This document shows positions 47,500 through 52,761 of a stretch of 52,761 nucleotides of DNA, in pieces (the stretch's first letter is position 1; each line of letters begins with the position of its first letter). Made by a program: the position numbers and the translations under genes. This DNA is from a virus. The notes beneath the pieces were generated by a model. It did no database searches. It was not told where the DNA came from and saw only the letters and a list, made by a program, of their open reading frames with translations. Location of the stretch: IMG/VR virus record IMGVR_UViG_3300036782_000035, positions 1 through 52,761 of that record. One strand, given 5' to 3'.

Positions 47500-48998
47500 A
47501 GGGACAGGTAGCGATCCCCGAAAGCTCCGAAGAGCTTGAGGAACTGCTGCACGACGACGGGCGGATGGGCGAGGTTGCCGGCAGCCCCGAGCTGCTGGCC
47601 GAGTTCACCCAGAAGTACCAGGGTGCGTGGAAGGCGAAGAACGCGCTGGCGATCCGCGAGATGGCGGAGAAGCAGCAGGTGGACTACCAGGACTTCATGC
47701 GCGAGCAGGCCGACAAGCACGGCGCCCGCGCACCGGAGGGCTACCAGCCCGGCGCGCCCGCGGCGTTCGGCGGGTCGAAGCGCTCGCGGGCGCTGGCGAA
47801 GTCGCGGCTGCGGAACGCGGCGGCGCAGTTCGAGAGGCACCACCTGTTCAGCCCCACCGCGATCGGCGGGGGCCTGGAGGACGCCGAGTACGCCGACAAC
47901 CTGCGGCAGTTCATCTGGGCGACGCTGAAGGGCGAGGCGGTCGCGGCGCAGAACGGCGACTCCGAGCTCGCCGGGAAGCTGCTGTCGCTCAAGGGGCAGC
48001 TGGCCAAGCAGCTGGAGATCCGCAACGCGGGCATGAGCGAGCGGATCCCGTCCGAGGGCGGCTTTTTGGTTCCGGAGACGCTGCGGTCGGAGATCTACGC
48101 GCTGATGCTGGAGGAGTCGGTGATCAGCGACCAGGCGACCACGATTCCCATGGACAGCCTGCGGGTTCCGCTGCCGACGATCGACGACACTTCGCACGCC
48201 TCGAGCGTGTTCGGCGGGGTGGCGGGCGCGTGGACGGCTGAGGGCGCGGCGATGTCGACGTCGTCGCCGACGTTCTCCCGCCTCGTGCTGATCGCCAACA
48301 AGCTGACCGCTTACACCGAGATTCCGAACGAGCTGCTGCAGGACAGCGTGTCGGCGATGGACGTGTGGTTCAACACGTTCTTCCCGCAGGCGCTCGCGTT
48401 CTTCCGTGACCTGGCGTTTATCACGGGGGACGGCGTCAACCAGCCCCTGGGGCTCGCCAACGCTCCCGGCGCGGTGAAGGTGACGGGTACCAGCTCCCAC
48501 CACATCAGGTTCGCGAACGTGGTGTCGATGTTCTCGCGGATGTGGCCGGGCTCGCTGAAGAACGCCGTGTGGCTGGCCGCGCCGGACACGCTGCCGGAGC
48601 TGGCGCAGATGGCGGTGTCCGAGGACGGCTCCGGCGGTACCACGGTTGCGCCGCCGGTGTTCCTGCCGGGCATGTCGGCGCTGAACGCGCCGGGTGAGTA
48701 CGACGGCCGCTCGTTCACGCTGATGGGCCGGCCGGGGATCGTGTCGGAGAAGGTCCCGGCGCTGGCCGGGTCGGTTCCGGGCTCGCTGATGTTCGTGGAC
48801 CTGTCCAAGTACCTCGTCGGCGACCGGCAGGCCATGCAGGTCGCATCTTCGGCCGAGTACAAGTTCGCCAACGACATGGTCGCCTACCGGGTGATCGAAA
48901 GGCTGGATGGGCGGCCTTGGGTGCAGTCGCAGATCACCCCGGCGAACGGGTCGGCCAACACCCTCTCGCCGTACGTCCTTCTCGACACCACGAGCTGA
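47496..48998 (+). CDS. Major capsid protein, HK97 fold (copy 1, with scaffolding domain)
   Basis: 500 residues from GTG 47496. An N-terminal helical delta/scaffold region (~1-185) is followed by SERIPSEGGFLVPETLR (mature start), PVFLPGMSALN-type E-loop and C-terminal beta region (SLMFVDLSKYLVGDRQAM, YRVIERLDGRPWV). It forms the capsid shell after protease cleavage near residue 180. Confidence 0.92.
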   Translation: MKGQVAIPESSEELEELLHDDGRMGEVAGSPELLAEFTQKYQGAWKAKNALAIREMAEKQQVDYQDFMREQADKHGARAPEGYQPGAPAAFGGSKRSRALAKSRLRNAAAQFERHHLFSPTAIGGGLEDAEYADNLRQFIWATLKGEAVAAQNGDSELAGKLLSLKGQLAKQLEIRNAGMSERIPSEGGFLVPETLRSEIYALMLEESVISDQATTIPMDSLRVPLPTIDDTSHASSVFGGVAGAWTAEGAAMSTSSPTFSRLVLIANKLTAYTEIPNELLQDSVSAMDVWFNTFFPQALAFFRDLAFITGDGVNQPLGLANAPGAVKVTGTSSHHIRFANVVSMFSRMWPGSLKNAVWLAAPDTLPELAQMAVSEDGSGGTTVAPPVFLPGMSALNAPGEYDGRSFTLMGRPGIVSEKVPALAGSVPGSLMFVDLSKYLVGDRQAMQVASSAEYKFANDMVAYRVIERLDGRPWVQSQITPANGSANTLSPYVLLDTTS

Positions 48999-49010
48999 CG
49001 AAAGGAAGCC

Positions 49011-49346
49011 ATGTCGGTCTACTCGCAGTTCCTGACTCCAGTTGACGCGGTCACTGTTAATCACACCACGTTGACGGAAGTCGGCTCCGTGGTCGATTTC
49101 GGTGTCGTCTACAGCGGCTTCACCGCCTTTGCATCCATAGACCCTTCTAGCGCAGACGACGCCACCGTCGTCGTGGACACCTCAATCGATGACGTGACCT
49201 GGCTTTCCGCGCCGAGCGCGGACGTCGGCGTTGGCGACATGGCAGTCGTGGCAGTTCCGGCCGGCCGGTACGTGCGCGTCAAGAGTTCCGTTTCTAGCGA
49301 GGGTCAATCATCCATCCTGACTGTTCAGGTCGCGGTCGAGGGCTGA
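49011..49346 (+). CDS. Capsid-associated small protein (decoration-like)
   Basis: 111 residues, ATG after GAAAGGAAGCC. Beta-rich, Asp/Ser/Thr-rich with RYVRVKSSVS-like strands, typical of a small jelly-roll or decoration protein between capsid genes. Its DNA is slightly less GC-rich. Function inferred from position. Confidence 0.65.
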   Translation: MSVYSQFLTPVDAVTVNHTTLTEVGSVVDFGVVYSGFTAFASIDPSSADDATVVVDTSIDDVTWLSAPSADVGVGDMAVVAVPAGRYVRVKSSVSSEGQSSILTVQVAVEG

Positions 49347-50482
49347 TGGACTTCCGGGACTCGCCGCACTACAGGGCGGACGCGCCGGGCGCGCGGCTGG
49401 ATGACCAGCCGTGGGCCCGGTCGTGGCCTGCCTTTTTGTCGGCCGTGTTCGACTCGCGGGACGGCTCGGCCCGGCAGTTCATCAGGAACGCGTGGACGGA
49501 AAGAATCCCGAGCGAGGGCGGCTTTTTGGTTCCGGAGTCCCTTAGGGCCTCCGTCATGGCGTACGTCACTCCGGCTGTCGTCAGGCCCCGGGCGCTGGTG
49601 CTGCCGATGGGCACTTTGCGCATGGGCATCCCCGTGCTGGACAGCTCGTCGCAGGCGGGCGGCGCGCAGTCCCTGGGCGGAATGACGTTTTCCTTCGTGC
49701 AGGACGGCGCGGCGATCCCGAGCAGCACGCCGGGCCTGGCGCGGGTGATGCTGGAGGCGCAGAAGCTTGCGGCGCTGGCAGCGATCCCGAACGAGCTGGA
49801 CTCGGACGCGGCGGGCGCGCTGGGTGACCTGTTCTCTCGGGTGGTGGCGCTGGGCTACTCCTGGTACGAGGATGACGCGTTCATCGGCGGCAACGGGGCC
49901 GGGCAGCCGCAGGGGGTGCTGAACGCCCCGTGCGCGGTCACGGTGACCCGGGCGGCCTCCGGGCTGCCGGCGGCGGCGGACCTGGCGAACATGATCAGCG
50001 CGTTCCACCCGGCGTCGCTGGCGGCGGGGTACGCGCCAGAGGTGAACGGCGTGGGCTGGCTGGTGTCGCAGTCGGTGATCACCGGCATCTTGCAGCAGTA
50101 CCTCGTTCCCGGCGGGGGCACGGCGACGAGCGGCGCGCCCGCGTCGCTCCCGGCGTGGCTGAGCCTGGGCGACGGGCGCCTGACCGCCCCGGCCATTCTC
50201 GGGCTGCCCGCGCTCATCTCCGACCACTCGCCCGCGGCGGGCTCGGCCGGCGATATCGCGCTGGTCGACTTCCGGCACTACGCGATCGGCGACCGGATGG
50301 AGCTGACGGTGGACAGGTCGGCGGCCGGCTCCGGGTTCGCCTCCGACGTGACGAACTACAGGTTCAGGGCCCGGGTTGACGGCCGGTACACGGTCATGGG
50401 CCCGATTACTCCCGAGATCGGCGCGGGAGACGACAACGCCGACCTGGTCAGCCCGGTCGTCATTCTCGGCGCGGCTTCTTAG
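49346..50482 (+). CDS. Second HK97-fold capsid-like protein (no scaffolding domain)
   Basis: 378 residues, ATG overlapping the previous stop. TERIPSEGGFLVPESLR aligns with copy 1, and IPNEL--D, AFIGGNGAGQPQGVLNAP, VDFRHYAIGDRMELTV follow in the same order. It lacks the ~130 N-terminal residues of copy 1. A 25-base DNA stretch with CTTTTTGG is identical at 48053-48077 and 49513-49537. It may be a vertex (pentamer) subunit like T4 gp24, or a minor capsid variant. Confidence 0.85.
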   Translation: MDFRDSPHYRADAPGARLDDQPWARSWPAFLSAVFDSRDGSARQFIRNAWTERIPSEGGFLVPESLRASVMAYVTPAVVRPRALVLPMGTLRMGIPVLDSSSQAGGAQSLGGMTFSFVQDGAAIPSSTPGLARVMLEAQKLAALAAIPNELDSDAAGALGDLFSRVVALGYSWYEDDAFIGGNGAGQPQGVLNAPCAVTVTRAASGLPAAADLANMISAFHPASLAAGYAPEVNGVGWLVSQSVITGILQQYLVPGGGTATSGAPASLPAWLSLGDGRLTAPAILGLPALISDHSPAAGSAGDIALVDFRHYAIGDRMELTVDRSAAGSGFASDVTNYRFRARVDGRYTVMGPITPEIGAGDDNADLVSPVVILGAAS

Positions 50483-50494
50483 GAGGAAAAGGAA

Positions 50495-51007
50495 ATGGCT
50501 GGTATCGAGCGGCTGGGACTGGACTTCGACGTCTCCCAGGGCTGGACCCCGCAGGACTTCCACACGGCCGGGATCACCGGCGCGTGGGTGTCGCTGAAGG
50601 CGGCGGAGGGCGTGCTGTTCGTCGTGCAGTTCAAGGCGGGCACGTCCGGTGACAACGCCACCTTGACGCTGCAGCAGGCGAAGACCGCGGCGGGCGGGTC
50701 CGCGGCGAACCTGGCGGTGATCGACCACTACTGGCTGAAGGCGAACGCGACGCCGACGAACGACCTGACCGGGGCCGAGGTGTGGACCGCGGTGACGCAG
50801 GCGGCGGCGGCGACGGTGACGGCGACGGCGGCTGATTACCAGCTGCTGGCGATCCCGGTGCTGGCGGAGAACCTTTCGGCCGGGTTCGCGTACGTGAACC
50901 TGTCGGCCGGGAGCACGGCGGCGGCGCAGATCGGGTCCTCGCTGGCGATCGTGCAGGGGCTGGCGGTGCAGCGGCTCCCGTCGAACCTGGCTGCGCTGGA
51001 CAGCTGA
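50495..51007 (+). CDS. Head protein of unknown role (possible Ig-like/decoration)
   Basis: 170 residues, ATG after AGGAGGAAAAGGAA. GITGAWVSLKAAEGVLFVVQ, FKAGTSGDNATLTLQQAKTA, STAAAQIGSSLAIVQG give an alternating strand pattern. Located after the two capsid genes, it may decorate or complete the head. Confidence 0.7.
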   Translation: MAGIERLGLDFDVSQGWTPQDFHTAGITGAWVSLKAAEGVLFVVQFKAGTSGDNATLTLQQAKTAAGGSAANLAVIDHYWLKANATPTNDLTGAEVWTAVTQAAAATVTATAADYQLLAIPVLAENLSAGFAYVNLSAGSTAAAQIGSSLAIVQGLAVQRLPSNLAALDS

Positions 51008-51009
51008 CC

Positions 51010-51333
51010 GTGCGGCGGTGCGCGGCGTGCGGGGCGCAGGCGGCGCCTGGTGCGCCGCGCTGCCCGGAGTGCCCATCAACGGAGTTCACGGAAGCGGAGG
51101 CGGACGAGGTGCTGAAGATCAACCGGCTGGGCGTCGTGTCCGACTCGGCTGCCGTGCAGGCTCCTGCCGTTGCCGGGGTGGCCGTGCCTGCGGCACCGGA
51201 GGCGACGCCGGCCGAGGCTGCCGCTTCCCCGGCTGCCGAAGCGCCCGCGCCCGAGACGGCGCCCGCGCCCGTTGCCCCGCCGCCGGTTCGCACGCCGCCG
51301 CGGCGCCCGCCTAGGACGGCTGACGATGGCTAG
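51010..51333 (+). CDS. Zinc-ribbon protein with Ala/Pro tail
   Basis: 107 residues from GTG. CAACGAQAAPGAPRCPEC is a four-cysteine zinc ribbon; a helix EADEVLKINRLGVV and a long Ala/Pro-rich tail follow. Function unknown; possibly head-associated. Confidence 0.72.
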   Translation: MRRCAACGAQAAPGAPRCPECPSTEFTEAEADEVLKINRLGVVSDSAAVQAPAVAGVAVPAAPEATPAEAAASPAAEAPAPETAPAPVAPPPVRTPPRRPPRTADDG

Positions 51334-51583
51334 CCAGGCGAACGGCTGGTGGGGGCTGCACAGCGTCTTCGAGGAGAGCCGGCAGGAGTTCGACGCCTAC
51401 TGGAGCCGTCCGCCGGTGGACTGCCCGATCTGCGGTCAGCCACTGGTGAACGCGCCGAGCACGAGTTCAGGTTCGGGGGTTGAGCTGTACTGCAATTACG
51501 CCGGCGATCACTCGTTCCGGTACCCGCGTGACTTCTCGCCTGCCGTCCGGTTCGACTCGGGCGGGCAGGTGAGCCCGCTGTGA
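51326..51583 (+). CDS. Small zinc-ribbon head-region protein
   Basis: 85 residues from ATG 51326 overlapping the previous gene by 8 bases. CPICGQPLVN and ELYCNYAGDH give a probable zinc site, with YPRDFSPAVRF near the end. It resembles a conserved small protein of actinophage head regions. Confidence 0.75.
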   Translation: MASQANGWWGLHSVFEESRQEFDAYWSRPPVDCPICGQPLVNAPSTSSGSGVELYCNYAGDHSFRYPRDFSPAVRFDSGGQVSPL

Positions 51584-52452
51584 GCGCGAAGCCGGTTACC
51601 CCGACGAAGCCCGCCAAGCCCGCGGCCGCGAAGACGACCGTCAAGAAGGCGAAGACGAGCAGTAAGGCGGCCAAGACGAAGAGCAGCAAGGCGTCGCCGC
51701 CGTTGTCGGCGAAGGCGAAGGCGGCTGCGCACGTCGCGCACGTGAAGCATGAGCAGCACCTGGCGCATGAGGCGCACCTGAAGGCTGAGGGGAAGGTGGT
51801 GGCGCTCGCTATCGGTGACGCGCTGCCGGTGTGCGCGTTCGAGGCTGTGGCCGCGTCGCTACGCTTGCTCGGCGCGCGGGTGCACGGTGACGATGTCGGC
51901 GAGCTGTGGCACCTGCTGGGCGAGCCGGAGGCGGCGCCGGTTGGCGAGGCGCTAGCTGCTGCTGCCCTGTTCGGACTGGCCGGGTACCGGCCAGTCGCTA
52001 CTGCCGGAGATGACCTCGGCAGCCTCGCCTGGCATGAGGGCGACCCCTCCGAACTGGACTTTGGGCACGTCAACGGGCGTCATGAGTCGAACGACGGTGG
52101 TCTTCAGTGCCATCGCCAGTCCGGTGATTTCGTCCGCTTGGACAGAGCGTGCTTCCCGTTCGACCTTGCTCATGGTCTGCGGGTACCAGTCATCGAAGCC
52201 GAGCCAGCGCATGCGCTCGCAAGTCTCTTGCTGGGAGATGTTGAGGCGAGCGCGGGCGGCCCTGATGTTCGCAGCGAGAACACTCGAATAGTTCGTCATG
52301 AACTAGAACGTAGCACAGGGCACCTGATCCTAAGCGTGGACGTTCCCGGCCCGCACGCGGTGCTGGCGACCGCTGACGGCTGGTGGTCGTGGGGCGAGCT
52401 GTACGACCCGTGGCCGTGCCGCGTCAGCGACGCGTGGGCGGTGAGCTGGTGA
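51580..52452 (+). CDS. C39-peptidase-like protein interrupted by an in-frame nested region
   Basis: 290 residues from GTG 51580. The N-terminus is Lys/Ala-rich and basic. The next part ALPVCAFEAVAASLRLLGARV and AAALFGLAGYRPV, and the end LILSVDVPGPHAVLATADGW and WWSWGELYDPWPC, match a cysteine-peptidase-like protein found in this position in actinophages (putative Cys and His as marked). About 105 residues between them (about 51995-52315) do not look like that family and are antisense to an XRE gene. The + frame stays open through it. Confidence 0.75.
   Translation: MSAKPVTPTKPAKPAAAKTTVKKAKTSSKAAKTKSSKASPPLSAKAKAAAHVAHVKHEQHLAHEAHLKAEGKVVALAIGDALPVCAFEAVAASLRLLGARVHGDDVGELWHLLGEPEAAPVGEALAAAALFGLAGYRPVATAGDDLGSLAWHEGDPSELDFGHVNGRHESNDGGLQCHRQSGDFVRLDRACFPFDLAHGLRVPVIEAEPAHALASLLLGDVEASAGGPDVRSENTRIVRHELERSTGHLILSVDVPGPHAVLATADGWWSWGELYDPWPCRVSDAWAVSW
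51952..52299 (-). CDS. XRE repressor nested antisense within the peptidase-like gene
   Basis: 115 residues from ATG 52299. The HTH (LAANIRAARARLNISQQETCERM and MSKVEREARSVQADEITGLAMAL) is a complete XRE domain, followed by a short C-terminal VPKVQFGGVALMPGE beta part. No Shine-Dalgarno is present; TACGTT lies 7 bases upstream of the ATG, so the mRNA is probably leaderless. The gene lies wholly within 51580-52452 in antisense. Confidence 0.82.
   Translation of the reverse strand: MTNYSSVLAANIRAARARLNISQQETCERMRWLGFDDWYPQTMSKVEREARSVQADEITGLAMALKTTVVRLMTPVDVPKVQFGGVALMPGEAAEVISGSSDWPVPGQSEQGSSS
51974..51996. repeat. 10-bp perfect inverted repeat inside the nested region
   Basis: GACTGGCCGG-GTA-CCGGCCAGTC at the 3' end of the nested XRE gene. 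It may be its terminator-like hairpin or a scar at the edge of the inserted segment. Confidence 0.5.
52289..52305. promoter_or_regulatory. Operator-like palindrome over the nested XRE start
   Basis: TAGTTC-gtcat-GAACTA spans the start codon (52297-52299) of the nested repressor. Typical of autoregulated leaderless repressor genes. Confidence 0.5.
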
Positions 52453-52761
52453 CGATCTTCCGACCCGCCTTGTGCAACCGCTACGAGCCGATGCGCGCCC
52501 TGGACTTCCCGCCGGGCATCGACATCGTGAGCGCCGTCGACCGCGCCCTGACCGATGTGGCCGAAAATGTCGAGGGCCACCTTCACCGCGTGTTCTTCCC
52601 GTCCGATGACACCCGTTACTGGGACTGGCCGTCCCAGGGCAACAGCGGCGGCGGCCAGCTCGCGGACCCCTGGCGCCTGTGGTTCGACGAGAACGACATC
52701 GTGTGCATGACCAGCCTGATAGCCGGGGGCGTCACGCTCGGCCTGGATCAGGTGTTCCTGC
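52449..52761 (+). CDS. Head-tail connector, N-terminal part (3' truncated by window end)
   Basis: 104 residues from GTG overlapping the previous TGA, running off the window. SAVDRALTDVAENVEGHLHR and DDTRYWDWPSQGNSGG, CMTSLIAGGVTLGLDQVFL are typical of actinophage Gp6-like connector N-termini. It would be in the same frame as the 5' truncated gene at the window start if the ends are joined. Confidence 0.75.
   Translation, partial: MTIFRPALCNRYEPMRALDFPPGIDIVSAVDRALTDVAENVEGHLHRVFFPSDDTRYWDWPSQGNSGGGQLADPWRLWFDENDIVCMTSLIAGGVTLGLDQVFL

Overview
The window is almost wall to wall phage genes and contains no recognisable host chromosomal gene. High G+C, heavy GTG/TTG start use, GGAGG-type ribosome binding sites and the gene families (HK97-type head, long-tail siphovirus morphology, DUF2637 and FtsK/TraB-like transfer genes, GntR regulators) point to a temperate siphovirus or prophage of a high-G+C actinobacterium of the Streptomyces/Actinomadura/Streptosporangiales kind. 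The last gene (from 52449) is the N-terminal part, and the first (to 746) the C-terminal part, of the same type of head-tail connector, and they are in the same frame if the ends are joined. The 52.8 kb is therefore probably a whole or nearly whole circular or circularly permuted phage genome opened inside that gene, possibly with a few tens of bases missing.

Layout. (1) 1-4250 (+): connector, neck and tail-tube genes and the tail assembly chaperone pair with a canonical -1 frameshift site. (2) 4247-16356 (+): tape measure, tail fibre, beta-helix fibre, a 1715-residue repeat-rich tail protein and two paralogous tail-tip proteins. (3) 16353-19630 (+): lysis region with small membrane proteins, an inverted HNH-AP2 homing endonuclease and an endolysin. 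(4) 24951 down to 19560 (-): an operon resembling the transfer module of actinomycete integrative and conjugative elements (AICEs): DUF2637 membrane protein, small membrane protein, FtsK/TraB-like translocase, then Cys-rich and membrane proteins and small acidic proteins. Repeated GTGTCGCG octamers lie just past the translocase gene, where conjugative clt loci lie. (5) 25130-28425: two GntR-type regulators, a candidate attP, tyrosine integrase, a small membrane protein, an XRE repressor and a divergent operator region. GntR-type palindromes lie before the second regulator and before the membrane protein/integrase pair.

(6) 28441-41214 (+): long early operon with three small excisionase-like DNA-binding proteins, PD-(D/E)XK exonuclease and RecT, a VRR-NUC nuclease, a replication-initiator-like protein, many small unknown proteins, a secreted fibronectin/collagen-like protein, and an HNH endonuclease. 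(7) 43252 down to 41452 (-): terminase small and large subunits, inverted relative to the portal. (8) 43428-52761 (+): portal, HNH insertion, ClpP-like prohead protease with a DnaJ-type zinc module, two different HK97-fold capsid proteins, and small head proteins. A C39-peptidase-like gene in this group carries a complete XRE repressor nested antisense inside its open reading frame.

The most unusual points are the conjugation-type transfer module with clt-like repeats inside a complete siphovirus genome, the nested antisense repressor, the two capsid paralogues, and the inverted terminase. All functional calls are by eye from motifs and remembered families; no database search was possible.
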